Part shown: positions 11,680 through 23,568 of the stretch, piece by piece
How positions within the stretch are numbered: the first letter of the stretch is position 1
How the letters are laid out: each line of letters opens with the position of its first letter
DNA from: Dichotomocladium elegans
Lineage: Eukaryota; Mucoromycota; Mucoromycetes; Mucorales; Lichtheimiaceae
DNA length: 64,000 nucleotides
Direction: 5' to 3'
Assembly (NCBI GenBank): GCA_025716815.1
Contig: JAIXMN010000020.1
Coordinates: 744,001-808,000, forward strand
Notes under the pieces: generated by a model
What the model saw: the letters and a program-made list of their open reading frames with translations, nothing else
What the model was told of the DNA's origin: nothing
Databases searched by the model: none
Made by a program: the position numbers and the translations under genes

Positions 11680-14339
11680 ATGCCTGCGGATAAGCTGTTA
11701 TCGGCGCTGGAGGGTGTGGGTTCAAACGAGCTATGGCATGCACGCGCGCAAATTGGATCACGGTCACGCTGGGGTAAGTACTCCGACATTCACGCTCACC
11801 CACTCACAGAGACCATAGAGCGTTGGAGACGCTCATACGCCTACACTCCTACTTTAACTATTTTCATTTACATACTCTCTTTCGTCCATTTACAGCTCCA
11901 TTCCCGCACTCACCTAGCCAAGTGATTGAAACTCTACTCTCAAAACTCTCCACAGATATCGAAAAGAAGGAGCGATTCAAAAACTCAGAGACCGCTCATG
12001 CCAAAAAACCCTGTTGAGAACTGTCCGCCGCTTCAACCTCAGGCCGCTACTGTCGCTTCTGCTCAATTCATGAGACGTCCCCCATCACCTGTACCTCCCC
12101 CAACGGCTTATGCAGCAGCTGTAGGTTCCAGTGTCTTGAATCTGGCTTCGATCCTGAATCCATTGCCAGTTTTTGACAGCAAAGGCGGTATTAAGCACTC
12201 GATCTCTCACCCGGCCGGTGACACCAAGGAGGAGTCTGTAGAGCACAGCTTTTCGCTGGCATCGCACTTACCTGCTTCTAATAGTCCCGCTATAGTTGCT
12301 TCTTCTGTTTCGAAAACTGATACCACAATGCGGAAACAAAGACCTTTACCAACAACCACGCCCTCACTTCCACAAACAACAACCTTAGTATGGCAACCTG
12401 TCGAGACTCCAAGAGATCATGGGGGCGTCGAACGGCCGTTTCATTTACATTACCAAGAACAGGGTTCCTCTACGCGTTTTCCAGTAACATCTGCTGTAGA
12501 GCATCAGCAACCACAATTTACTGCAGTTACCACCACCGTTAGGCCAGCAAACGGCGGGAATACGTCCTCGCCGACGTCGTCTAATGGATTCTATCATTAC
12601 TACCACTATCCGACACCTGAGTCGCCTAAATATTGCCAAGAGGAGACCAATATATTGAATAGCCGGAAACGCAGTTTGCAAGACGAGACATGTCCGGCTG
12701 ATGACGGTGCGGTGGCCGTGTCAAATCACAAGACTCCAAAATACTATCATCGAAACGAGAAATTGCTGGCACAAGAGAAGACGCAGAAAAGCAAATCATC
12801 GCTTACCAAAAAAGGACAATTAGCTAGCAAAACAGAGAGTCAGATTGTTTCGGTAAGGAAATTAGAAAGCGATGGCTAGTACAGATCATTTATCCGGTTG
12901 ATTCTCCCTTTAGATGGCCGAGCCTTCGTCATCGTCTCCGCTCTTCACTACCTTTTCTGCTACTTCTACCGCAGTTACGACTCCCACACACCTGCCCCCG
13001 CTCCAGACTCATCTGCAACCTTCGCTTTCCTCCCTCCCTCCCTCTTCTACGCCTCCTACTGCAACTACACCTCCATCGGTGCCCTTTACGCCCCCAGCAT
13101 CTATTGCGTCGTCCTCTAATACTACGTCTGCCAGTACTGGTGACCAGGTAAGATAAAGGAGAGGGGTGTCTTAAGTTTGGAAAGCGCTGGAAATTCATGG
13201 TTTTCTCTTTTTGGCAGACGAAAAAAGTCGTCAAAAGACGTGGACGACCTCCAAAACCAGCATCTGAAAAGAAGAAGAAGGCTCCGGTAGATCCTGCGGT
13301 AAAAAAAGCAGCAGCAGCAACAGCGAAGAAGGCGGGCAAGGATCAGGAAAGATCAAAAGAAGAGAAGCGATACTGCACTTGCCATCGCACGTTTATAAGC
13401 CCGTTGTTCATGATCCCATGCAACGAATGCCAAAACTGGTTCCATGGAGCATGTATGGGTGTAACATTTTCGGAAGCAGCGTTTTTTGACCTCTATTATT
13501 GTCCGGATTGTACTTCGGGTGAGTAGGATGTGTATTTTCTGGGATGAAAACGGCTGACAAGATTGGGCTCCATCTTAGCAACTGACAAGTCGTCCACCAA
13601 GCGACCGATATGCGCACGATCATCATGTACCAACCCGTCAAACATCACCACATGGGGCGCCACACGGTCAAAGTATTGTTCCTTCGAATGCGGGTTGCAG
13701 ACAGCGCGCGACCATCTCAACAAGACCCTGTGTCATAGCCAAGATAATACGGCAGATAGTAAAGATGTGGAAAGATTGCTGCGTCCGAGGGGTGCTCAGC
13801 TTGGCCATGAGTTGAACATGGAGCAGAATCGACGAGATCGGAAGCAGATTGAAAAGATCAAAAGAAATGCATCCAAACTTAAGGCAGAGGCAAAACTGGT
13901 CAACCGCAAACTGGAGTTGCTTCAGCAGATTCTCGTCTGCCAATCTACTGCTGCTGCGAGAGGATCTGAGATGGACATTTGCGGATTTGACTCGCGACTA
14001 ACGTGGCAGGATCATGTTACAAAGGCTATTCAGCGGATTTATGCGGTAGAAGAGGGCACGGCGGTTGCTATTGATTTCGATGCGGATATCGCTCGGAATG
14101 ACAGTATGTACACGATATGTGACCGACCGCGAAAGTGTCCCGTCCATGAAAAGTGGCGAGAAGATAAAAGAGCTGAATTAGCTTGCGAGCGGCGGCTTTA
14201 CTTGGAAAAAATCGCATCGTACGATCGGAATCTCAAGCACCTCCGGCGTCGTATCCACCAGAGACTTCAAAAGGGCGATACCTGGGAATTCCTGGAGAAT
14301 GGCACTATCCAGCACAACATCCATACTACTACTGACTGA
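11680..14339 (+). CDS. Spp1/CXXC1-like PHD-finger protein (copy 1)
   Basis: Well-supported exons are 12914-13147 (preceded by a 61-nt intron after 12852), 13218-13518 and 13579-14339. Upstream frames 11680-11773, 11896-about 12012 and about 12116-12852 probably belong too, but the 11.9-12.1 kb junction is unclear. Order of parts: a P/S/T-rich N-terminus, an AT-hook-like KRRGRPPKP, a PHD finger (CTCHRTF...CNECQNWFHGACMG...CPDC), then a Cys-rich segment (CARSSC...YCSFECG) with coiled coil, a conserved 'CGFDSRLTWQDHV' and a Cx6C/His cluster (CDRPRKCPVHEKW). This PHD plus C-terminal architecture is that of CXXC1/Spp1, the H3K4me3-reading subunit of the Set1/COMPASS methyltransferase. No CXXC CpG-binding finger is seen. 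A second paralogue lies at 54976-57249. Confidence 0.8.
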
Positions 14340-14757
14340 ATTCATCATAGCATTTCTTCCCCTCCTGTATACACTCTCGCAAAAGAACTATTTGCACTTA
14401 CTCCCCTACCTACTCTCGCTCATATATATACCATAATAGCCTCAGATCATGTACAAAAGACACATTCTCGTCATCGCTACCGTCCTCGTCACCTCATACA
14501 TTCATGCGCTTTATTCTCATCTCGCTTGCTCTGCATAATCAACAACCCTGAGTTTGACAGTTGACTTTGTCATGTCTTTTCTATAACGTACGTGGCAAGG
14601 TTACAACTTGAACTACCAAGCCCGGGTCCATGTCTACGTTTGTAATTCCCATAAGCATTAGAAAGGTTACGCAACGTAAACTTTTATATTGATCTCCTGA
14701 TGTTTCTCGTGTCCTCTTTTTTCTTTTTCCTCTCTTTTTTCCATACAGAAAATAAAA
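14340..14757. other. Intergenic, COX5 promoter
   Basis: Pyrimidine-rich sequence (runs of ctctttt at 14715-14740) lies directly before the COX5 start, a common feature of fungal promoters. No gene seen. Confidence 0.4.
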
Positions 14758-15376
14758 ATGATGCGCACCCTCCTCAACAGAAGCAGCCGACGTGTCCTAG
14801 GTAGCCGTTTGTATAGCGCTCCATCGAAGACCACGGAGGTGTCCCTGGCCAATATCGAGTCGCGCTGGGCGTCGATGTCTCCCTCTGAGCGCTCTGCCAT
14901 CACCAAACACGTTGAGGAAGCCCAGCTGGGTGATTGGAAGGCGTTGACTGCCGATCAACGAAAAGCTGCTTGTATGTTTATTGATATGCTCAAATCCCTG
15001 CATATCGATGTTTACTTACACACACACCTTTATAAAAAGACTACGTTGCATTTGGTGCGCACGGCCCTCGTGCGCCAGTAACCAAGCCTGGCCATGGTCT
15101 CAAGGTAGTTGCAGGCGTTGCAGGCGTTCTTGGTGTTTCGGTGGGTCTCATGCAGCTTACTCGCGCTGGAGGCAAAGTATCTGGGGGAAGGGGAGGGCAT
15201 GATGTTTTGTAATCCAGGAACTAAAGAAAAAGAGATATTGACAATCCATAGGCGCCGAGACTCCCAAAACCATGTCGCCCGAATGGCGCGAAAAGTCGAC
15301 TGAGTACATGCGTAGCCAAAACTCCAACCCCATTTCGGGTATCTCGTCTGAAAACTACAGCGGCAAGGGCATGTAG
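14758..15376 (+). CDS. COX5: Cytochrome c oxidase subunit IV family (yeast Cox5 type)
   Basis: Exons 14758-14971, 15040-15171 and 15252-15376 join in frame to about 156 aa. The protein has a basic mitochondrial presequence (MMRTLLNRSSRRVLGSRLYS). The family core follows: 'RWASMSPSERSAITKHVEEA', 'GDWKALTADQRKAAYYVAFG' and 'AHGPRAP', then one hydrophobic membrane segment (VVAGVAGVLGVSVGLMQL) and a C-terminal tail with 'MSPEWREKSTEYMRSQNSNP'. It is a nuclear-encoded inner-membrane subunit of respiratory complex IV. The second intron (15172-15251) starts with GC (gcaaag) instead of GT. That choice is needed to keep the frame (G|GC GCC GAG). PSD1 starts about 200 bp downstream on the same strand. 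Confidence 0.92.
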
Positions 15377-15576
15377 CTTGCCAAAAAGGGACCAACTGCT
15401 TTGTCTCCTCTTCGTCCTCCTCCATAAAAGTAGAATTAAAAAAAAAAGACGTCTTTTTTTTTGTGAGTGCGTATGCTTAAAAAGAAAAATTCTTGAGTGG
15501 GAGGGGTGGAATCATAAGCCAAAAAAAGGTGGGAGTGGTAGTTTTTTCTTTTTTTTTTACCTCCCTGTCCTTTGTT

Positions 15577-17209
15577 ATGCTGTCCGTCCATCGACACGTT
15601 GCTATCAATGCTAAAAGTAGTCTCCGGCGTCCTGCTTTGGCATTGACAAAGAACCATGCCCCAGTCCTTCGTCAGCGGTCTCTGCATCAACACCACCAAC
15701 AACAGAAACCTTTGTGGGGTAATTAAATCATACATTCTACAAAATCATTCAGACGTGCATTTTTTAACACGTCCATGGATTCACGTTATGCATAAAAGAA
15801 CGCATTCGACATGCATGGGCGACCACCGAGACGAAATGGTACCCCATTCCTGCGGGACTCGGTCTTGCCGTCATTGCGTACATCCAGTTTCGGCACGTCC
15901 AAACACGCGAGCAACCCAATGAGTCTGACCAGCCAAAACCAAAATATGTGGCCACCGGTCCTTGGCAGGTAAGAACAAAGGGCACTCGAAAAGCTAAAGA
16001 AGAGAAACTGTTTTGTCTGACGCGAGGCACACATACGCAAGGTTCACGTAGCTGCTGCACTTCCTCTACGCACCATATCACGCCTGTGGGGTGCGTTCAA
16101 TGATCTGACAATCCCCGAATTCCTGCGACCAGCGGGCTTCAAGCTGTACAGCTATATCTTTGGCTGCAACCTTGCGGAGATGAAGAACCCGGACTTGTAT
16201 GCCTACAAAAACCTCGGCGAGTTCTTCTACCGTGAGCTCAGAGACGATGCACGGCCGGTGGCGGATGCGCCCCTGGTGTGCCCGTCCGATGGCAAAGTGC
16301 TTCACTTTGGCGTGGTGAACGAGCGCGAGATTGAACAGATCAAGGGCGTAACTTACTCGCTGGATGCATTGCTGGGCACCGATAGCCCTGCGACCAAGGT
16401 GGACGAAGCAGTATTCCGCAGCGTCCCACACGTGGTAGACGAAGAGGCGTTTGCGGACGTCAACGGGATCCACTACTCGCTTGATGAGATGATGGGCGGT
16501 TCGGACGATGCGGTGCAGGTCCCCAGTACGGTGGGTCCGGACGGGCTGGCGCGTCAAGACTTGCCTTCTGCCGAGTCCAGTGCGATCATCAAGACACAGG
16601 ACGTCAAGCCCACCGATGTACACAGCAAGCATCATGTGCGCGATGGCAACGCCCTGTTCTTCTGTGTGATATATCTGGCACCGGGAGACTATCATCGCTT
16701 CCACTCACCCACATCCTGGGTTGTTGAGACCCGAAAGCATTTTGCGGGTGAGCTCTTCTCCGTATCCCCTTACTTTGTCAAGCTACTCCAGAACCTATTT
16801 GTCCTGAATGAGCGTGTCGTGCTGCTCGGCAGATGGAAGCATGGCTTCTTTTCAATGACGCCTGTTGGCGCGACAAACGTCGGCTCCATTCATATCAACT
16901 TTGATGAGGTAAAGGGAGAAATGGAATGAGCAAGAGTAGTGACTGAAACGGTCATTCTTGTAGGCATTAAAGACCAATCGGAAGGAGGATCTTGCGCTTG
17001 GTACGTACACCGAGGTGTCCTATAAGTCAGCGTCGAAGCGACTGGGCGGTAAGGCCGTGGTTCATGGCGAGGAAATTGGTGGTTTCTCGCTAGGATCGAC
17101 GGTGGTGCTTGTCTTTGAAGCACCGAAATCCTTCAAGTTTAAGGTCCACGAAGGCCAGACGGTCCGGATGGGACAGCCGTTGGGTGAGATTGATGCCGAC
17201 GATGCATAA
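15577..17209 (+). CDS. PSD1: Mitochondrial phosphatidylserine decarboxylase proenzyme
   Basis: Exons 15577-15718, 15799-15968, 16042-16908 and 16974-17209 join in frame to about 471 aa. It converts phosphatidylserine to phosphatidylethanolamine in the mitochondrial inner membrane. The N-terminus is basic and Q/H-rich (presequence-like), followed by one membrane segment (IPAGLGLAVIAYIQF). The catalytic domain shows 'CPSDGKVLHFG', 'YLAPGDYHRFHSP', 'SVSPYFVKLLQNLFVLNERV', 'GFFSMTPVGATNVGSI' and the 'GFSLGST' motif. In this family cleavage inside LGST creates the pyruvoyl cofactor. An insert of about 90 residues between CPSDGK and YLAPGDYH fits fungal Psd1. There is no C2 domain, so it is type I, not the Golgi/endosome Psd2 type. 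Confidence 0.93.
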
Positions 17210-18023
17210 GCGACTCATTTCTGGCTTCGAGGACAGTAAAAATCATCTAGACCATCATCTTCCCGTGTATCTTTTTGTACAAATAATTCATATTGCATCA
17301 TGTGCACTGCAGAAATTAAAGAGAATCCAGACAACATTCTTGTCTCCTTCTTCATCACTTTCTTCATGCCCGTGTCTCACAGACCAGTTCAAGCTGATCT
17401 GTTACGGACCTTCCGAGATCGCGAGACCGTCGTCCATATTCGTACGACGGCACATCACCGACAGCAATTCATCGGCGAACTCGGTTTGAATACATGTCCT
17501 ATCCGGTCTCTCAAGGTCAGATCGATTGCCAGTGTCGAACACACGCATTCTTCTATCGATCCGATATCGTTGCAAATGATGGACGTTGTGCTCAAAAGTG
17601 GATTGCTGGTGCTAGAAATATCCTTTTCCAAGATTCTAGAGTCGCGCGCACGATGTCTATTGCATATTTCCTTAACCAAACTTTATTGTTTTTGATACTG
17701 TTCTAGCAAGATTAATGAGCTCGAGTGGTGTTTGTCGATGGATTGGATGGAAGAGCCTCTGCGCTATGCAAGTATCTCTGCATATTCTAGGATCACCAAG
17801 ATGCCAAGATGGATAACTGACAATATTCTCTTGCGCGCGCTCTCTCTCTCTCTCTGTGTGTGTGTATGTGTGTGTATGTGTGCGGGTGTATTGTTTATAG
17901 ACAATGAGTCGATCCGGTTTCCAGATGGAATCATCTTGGGTCGACGAAGGTTTTCATAGTACAAAAGGTGCATGATTGTACTTGAATGTATGCGGCTTGG
18001 GTTCCAGCGAGACTGACTACATC

Positions 18024-18083
<60 letters not shown>

Positions 18084-18257
18084 GATGACCTTCCGTACAA
18101 AGCGTTCTTCCGCGTCGATTGCCGCACCCCTCTCATATCTCCTTGGACAGCGCGCACCCCACGCCACTTTGCAAAAAGTGTATCTGGTGCTCGAGTTTGG
18201 ATCCAACCATATCCTTTTTTTTTATACCTTTTACGATGATTTGATATACTCATAGCA
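17210..18257. other. Unassigned stretch with dinucleotide repeats
   Basis: Downstream of PSD1. Short plus-strand frames with coding-like composition exist (for example 'KINELEWCLSMDWMEEPLRY' near 17707), but no family or splice chain was recognised. It holds a TG run near 17855-17881 and a long AC run at about 18028-18080. It may contain the missing N-terminal exons of the gene that follows. Confidence 0.35.
18028..18080. repeat. (CA)n microsatellite
   Basis: About 26 uninterrupted AC dinucleotides. Frames through it encode only TH or CV runs. Confidence 0.97.
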
Positions 18258-19117
18258 CTGGAGATGAGCTTTTAAACCGATCAAATGCCCTTGACCTTCC
18301 AACTGCACATCCTCACCATCTAGGCAGCCTTTTGACGCAAGATAGCCCTTCTTCCGTGTTGAATGATTATCTCACAACTGCTTTTGATCGTGTCATTTAC
18401 GGGAGACTTTGCGCTGACTATCCGCTTATTTTCTCACCGCAATATAGCAAGGTATATATATGTATGGGTGTGCGTTTCTCAAGCTATGGACATTGCTCTC
18501 ATCCTTTCCTTTATAATAAAATGCGTCCGGATACATATATATATATATATATAGAAAGTCTCTGCCATCACCCAGTATATCCCTGTCTTTGCTCGAGCAA
18601 TCCAACAGATCATCACACGCAGTACTACCGATGGAGAACAGCCACAGACGCAGCAGCAGCAGCCTATGCATACACAGCTGCAGCAGTCGGGATCTCCGGC
18701 TGGATCCATTGCTCTCTCCAACATACGCGCCATGGGGATCAGAATGAAGATATTGCGGCCTCCTCCTTCTCCAGAGGTGCTCGAAACATCAGACCCAATT
18801 GCAGATAACGGTGACACTAAAGCAGACATCCGTCGGGATCTGGTGATAGCTTTCTATTATTCTGCAAAGTGCACACACAAGTCTGCAAAGGTAAAGAAAA
18901 AAGTAGGGATCCACGTAGATACATTATATACTTACCGGCTGTGTTTCTGTATGAATAAACTATAAATATATATTGATTTGCGATGTGGAAAAAGAGTCGT
19001 TGTACAGCAACAACATCTACGCAAGTCCCTTCTACATCCCAGAGACCGCAGCAGCAGCAGCAATATCTACTTCCATACGAAGAAAACGCCGATTGCTGGA
19101 CCGTCCCGGTCGGTTAA
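18258..19117 (+). CDS. Possible peroxin-3 (Pex3) C-terminal portion
   Basis: An exon ending near 18450 encodes 'LNRSNALDLPTAHPHHLGSL', then 'LTQDSPSSVLNDYLTTAFDR' and 'VIYGRLCADYPLIFSPQYSK'. A second exon from about 18555 continues with 'VSAITQYIPVFARAIQQIIT', followed by a Q-rich tail. A late Q-rich frame ending 'YEENADCWTVPVG' (stop 19115-19117) may be a last exon. The block resembles the Pex3 C-terminus ('sPdFs.vL...l..gf..ll' and then 'k.iP.v....h'). Pex3 is the peroxisome membrane anchor for Pex19. No N-terminal membrane anchor exon was found, so the call is weak and the gene may be truncated. Confidence 0.3.
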
Positions 19118-19151
19118 AGAAAGTTAGAAAGAACAAAGCACTGATACGAAG

Positions 19152-20577
19152 TATTATACACTATTTTTCAAAATCAAAAGTCGCACTCTGCCAGTTCTGA
19201 AGTCGCAGAGTCGCAAAAATACAAATCGCATTTTGCCCAGAAATCTATACGCGTGATGACACATCGAATGACACATACATACACGGAAAGATTCGCACAT
19301 TCTGAAATGGGCAACCTATTTTTCTACCAAGATGGCCAAGGTCATGTCGTTGATGAGCGTGGCTGTCCTGAACCTATGGACTATGCTATTGATGAGGAAA
19401 TGGACCCATTTCAGTCCGTTTGTTCTCACACTGAATATCTGCGTAGCATATCTTGCAAAGATAACCCTGAGCTTACTCCCACACACATTTCCCCAGCGAA
19501 AGGACACAGACATTCGGATGAAAGAAGCTGGGGATCAAGCGCAGTTACACAGCATCAACTGACCCAAGACAAGGTCAGATTTTTCAAACGGATGTTTGAG
19601 AAGATCTTGAGTGGGTCAGCTACTAGGACTCCATATTCGTTCAGTCCAGCGATGGGCATTACAGTACGAGAAGGGCCCTGACAGCGTCTTTAAGAAACCT
19701 AACGCGGGGGGGGGGAACTGTTCGCGTATTCTCAATGAAGAGCATAAGCGCATTATTTTAGAATGCGTTGATAAAGACCCATCCAATTGCCCTAGAGTAG
19801 CTGCTCCAGCGATTTGAGGGTCTCAAATCATCTAAAACGACGCTTCATCGATTTATGGAAAACGTATGCAACTTGTCATTAAAAATGGTTCGGGTTCAGC
19901 CTATAGACAGGAATAGTACTGCGAAGATCCAAGAGCGCCTTGACTGAGCATGCAGATAGGATAGGACCGACATCGACTTGCAAAGAGCTGCGTTTTTTTT
20001 TCCTTTGATGAGGTTGGATTCCATATTAACATGAAATGCAGCATGGCGTAGTCCAAGAAAGGGGACCCCTGCAGTGGTTACAGTACCAAAGACAACCACA
20101 ATCGTGGGCGCAATCTCGGCATCAGGCATCATTCAATGTAGCTTGAGACTCCCGCAGCCACCACGCAAGGAAAGAAAGAGGGCAGGACAATCTGAAGTTG
20201 CGAGCAGAGGAGCTGTAACTGGACATTATCTCAGCATCCTTACGGTTACGAAAGAGGAGATGGATAAGTATGAACATATGAAGGGTCATTATTTGATAAT
20301 GGATAATGCACCGACCCATAAGGCTGAGGATATCGATATGCTTATCTTCTACCATACTTGCATGAACTTAATCCTATTGAGTAGTTTTGGTCAGTGGTCA
20401 ATAGCAAAGTTAAAGGCAATAGGTTCTTGGAACGCGAGATTGTTGATAACACAGATCAGCAAGGCATCCAATAGCTTAGAGCTGAGCGATTTCGAAGGTT
20501 TTGTTTCTCATTCTCATATGTGCTTAGTTGACTGCCATGCTGGGAGCAGCTGTTATCTTGTTTACGACATTTATTTT
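19152..20577 (+). pseudogene. Decayed Tc1/mariner-like transposase, copy 1
   Basis: The left end begins at a TA followed by 'TACACTATTTTTCAAAATC' and shares over 100 bp with copy 2 in opposite orientation. Coding remnants in several frames: a shared N-terminus ('DEEMDPFQSVCSHTEYLRSI'), a helix-turn-helix part ('VRRAQRWALQYEKGPDSVFK'), 'RILNEEHKRIILECVDKDPS', a DDE-domain piece ('FFFDEVGFHINMKCSM') and 'HYLIMDNAPTHK'. Multiple frameshifts and stops break it. The family moves by cut-and-paste DDE/D chemistry with TA target duplication. No clear right terminal repeat was seen near 20600. Three more related copies lie in this window. Confidence 0.85.
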
Positions 20578-20720
20578 TGAATGTGTATTTTTCCCTTTTA
20601 TATTATAAAAAAAAAATAGAGCAAACGCAAATGCGGTGTTTTGTCTGTGTGTGTGTGAGATAATGTGTGCGTGTACAGTTGTGCGTGTGCATAAAGAAGA
20701 AAGAGAGAGTATGTCCTTTT

Positions 20721-22475
20721 TTAATAGTTGGTCATGGACTTCTCAAAGATGCTTGCCAACTGCTCCGCAGCGGGCTCACGAGTAGGAGCGAGCTTAGTGA
20801 CGCGATGCTGGGGCAGGGCACCCTCAACCAGGGCAGGAATCATAGAAGTGTCCATCCCAAGAGCGGTCAAGCCGTTGGGTACGTCGAGATCCTGGAGGAA
20901 GCGAGTCAATTTCTCAGCGAGAACATCGCCGGCGGTGGAAGGCTTGATGGTGGCCGGGTCGGCGCCAAAGGCAGCGGCAGCATCAATGTGGCGATCAGGG
21001 CAAGCATGGGAGGTGAAGCGGAAGACGGAAGGAGCAGTTAATGCGACGGAGACACCATGGGGCACAATGGGATGGTCGACCTCGTATCCCGGGTGCTTGT
21101 AGTTCTTGTTCAGGCCGCTGATCGGGTAGCTGAGGCCGTGGCACAAGTGCACACCTGCATTACCAAAACCGATACTAGAAAGGACCGTGAGAAAATGATT
21201 TCTAATTAGACTTCTCCAAAACATTTACCCCGCAAAAGTGGCGGCAAGGAGCATGTTGTGCTGGGCCTCGTGGTCCTCGGGATCCTTGTAGGCGCGGGGA
21301 AGGTACTTGACCACCATCTTGAGCGCATGAAGCGACCACACGTCCGAGATGGGGTTGGAGCCCTGATACGCAGGACGGAGAATGGGGTTCGAAGGTCGAG
21401 GGGAGCGTTCGTTGTAAGGCAGAGCCGTGTAGGATTCAAGAGCGTGGCACAACACATCAAGACCGCTCGATGCATGCACATTGGCAGGCATTGAGCGCGT
21501 GTTCAAGGGATCCACAATGCCAAGGTAAGGCTTCAGTGCACGATGGGCAATACCCGTCTTCGTATGCAATGGCTCATAATCAAAGATCGAGGTTCCCGTG
21601 GTCTCAGAGCCAGTGCCGGCCGTGGTAGGAACTAGCCGCTTCGCCATTAGGAGATAACCGCAAAAGCCATCTCGCTCCCCACGCACTTACCAGCAATCAA
21701 TGGCCGCACAGCCTTGGTGGGAGGGAGACCCTTACCAATCGGCGCATTGACAAAGTCCAAGAAGTCGGCTTCGGGGTGGGACACATACAGGTTGGCGGCC
21801 TTGGCGGTATCCATTACCGAACCACCACCGACGGCAACGAACGCATCAGGGCTATGCTGGCGGGCAAACTCAATGGCCTGCTTGAAACTGCCATCGGTGG
21901 GCTCGACACGGCAAGTATCGTACACAACGTAGTTGACCTTGTTCTTGTCAAGCGACTCAATCACCGCCTTGAGGGGATGAAGCTTGGCGATCTACAGCAA
22001 GGACACGTTAGGACCTCGTCGGCTATTATTTTTACACATTTTCCCACGTTCCCTCTCCCCCCCCTTCTGGACACTTACGGTGGCATCTGTGTAGACAGCA
22101 ACCTTCTTCGCCTTGATGTTGTTCAGATCCATGCCAATCTCGCTAAGAGAGCATATGGAGATATAAACACACACATTCAAGAGCGAGCATTAATAATATG
22201 GCTGGAATGATTCGAGCAAAACCGAAACAAGATCCCCGTTACCTGGTCACACCGGGACCGAAGCGGATATTGCTCGCAGCCATCTCAAAGGCGTAGTCCG
22301 TCGTCTCGTTAGCGCTGGCAAAGTGACGGCCGTAGCGCAAAAGACTGTTGAAGGACTTTGTTGTAGGATGATGGTGATGGGAGTGGGCATGCGAGTGGCA
22401 GGGACAGCTAGCAGCACCCGACTGGAGGGTCTTCATGACATTGACGACTTTGGAACGCGCAGCAGCAGCAGCCAT
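20721..22475 (-). CDS. Iron-containing alcohol dehydrogenase, hydroxyacid-oxoacid transhydrogenase type
   Basis: Exons 22475-22243, 22142-22079, 21991-21691, 21631-21229 and 21174-20721 join in frame to about 484 aa. Family III (Fe-dependent) alcohol dehydrogenase motifs are present: 'PDAFVAVGGGSVMDTAKAAN' (nucleotide-binding GGGS) and 'VPTTAGTGSETTGTSIFDYE'. The metal-ligand region shows 'SSGLDVLCHALESYTA', 'GNAGVHLCHGLSYPISG' and 'PHGVSVALTAPSVFRF'. The order and the last motif match ADHFE1, which oxidises 4-hydroxybutyrate with 2-oxoglutarate in mitochondria. The N-terminus is long and His/Ala-rich (HSHAHSHHHH), which fits a targeting sequence. Substrate is inferred from family only. Confidence 0.9.
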
Positions 22476-23083
22476 GGTGGATCAGAGAGAGTTGCCTAGG
22501 AAGAGGGTTTGGAGAGGGGTGGGAAGTGAAGAAGAGGATGGTGGGTATCCTGGCCAAAGATGGGAAGCACCTTATGGTCCTTTGGAATTGATGCTCCGAC
22601 CGCAAAATGACTAACGTTCTTCTCAAGCCTTTGGGAAGACATTTATCCACACGTCAACCTTATTACTATTTACCACTGACAGAATGGAAACAATCCGTCG
22701 TCCTCGTCGTCCTTCCTCTAACCCTCAGAGCTCCCGCCATGTATGTCTTTTCCATGATAGACGTGCCTGTCGCCATATGTCATTCTTCCTTTTACAAGGA
22801 CGGATGTGCCTTCAAGCACTGACCACTCTTAACCGGGCAATGGGTTGTGCAACCAAAAGGCCTTGGTTTTCGCGCATGTGGATGAACGATTAGTCGTTTT
22901 CTCATGTTTTTCCGAAATCGAACCATGCTGCGTCAGACTACACCTTAGCGTTCCTCGTCCTACGCGCTTAAATAAATAAAATCTCGACAGGCCGGTCGGC
23001 TAAGTCGATAAAGACTCACACAAAGCAACACAGCGCTGCAAAAATACGTGTTACGTTCTACTTTATTCCTCTCCTTAATTCCT
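22476..23083. other. Intergenic
   Basis: Upstream of the ADHFE1-like gene and downstream of OST4. A 69-codon plus-strand frame (22684-22893) has no recognisable features. Confidence 0.35.
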
Positions 23084-23209
23084 TCAGGTCCTCTTGCCCT
23101 TTGACTTGACATTCGCATTGACTGAGATGAAGTGGTATGCCACGATAAGCACCATCGTAAGGAGACCGAGGGAGTTTGCAATGAGCGCGAGCTGATTATC
23201 GGTAATCAT
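23084..23209 (-). CDS. OST4: Oligosaccharyltransferase mini-subunit Ost4
   Basis: A 41-codon gene. The protein starts 'MITDNQLALIANSLGLLTMV' and continues 'LIVAYHFISVNANVKSKGKR'. This is the Ost4 pattern: a short lumenal start (MI.D.QL), one membrane helix and a basic cytosolic tail. Ost4 stabilises the Stt3-containing oligosaccharyltransferase in the ER membrane. The frame is open upstream to 23536, but family members start at this Met, and the upstream part has no homologous features. The start at 23209 is therefore chosen. Its size makes it easy to miss in automated annotation. Confidence 0.85.
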   Translation of the reverse strand: MITDNQLALIANSLGLLTMVLIVAYHFISVNANVKSKGKRT

Positions 23210-23568
23210 TGGTATGTATGCGTCTTCGTGTCTAATGGTGTCCCATCCAACAGCATAAGCCGGCTTTTCTTTCGCTTCATGTCCCTCTCCCACCCTCTCA
23301 ATCACCCCTTCCATTCTCACTTGTTGCAACTCACAGAGGGGGCGTTGGAGTTGGCAGCAAATGAAGTCGTTCGAGCTTTGACCAGTGGAAACCCGACGCA
23401 GGAAAGGCTGGAGGAGAGAAGTAAAAAAGGCCTGACTGAACTTGCTTTGGCTTTGATCAATTTCATTGGCTGCCCTGACTCGGCATGATGCTATTGGCTC
23501 AAGAGTCAAAGCGTTAGAATGGTCCCATTGCTGCACGAAAACGAAACAAGTATTTTATTTATTAATTT

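Noticed and set aside
17976..18255. TH/CV dipeptide-run proteins
   Set aside because: Pure (CA)n microsatellite translation.
22684..22893. 69-codon plus-strand frame opposite the ADHFE1-like gene
   Set aside because: No domain, no conserved start context and only a 23-nt gap at the nearest apparent splice pair.
23210..23536. N-terminal extension of OST4 to 150 aa
   Set aside because: Ost4 proteins are 36-45 residues and begin at the chosen Met; the extension has no membrane or targeting features that fit.
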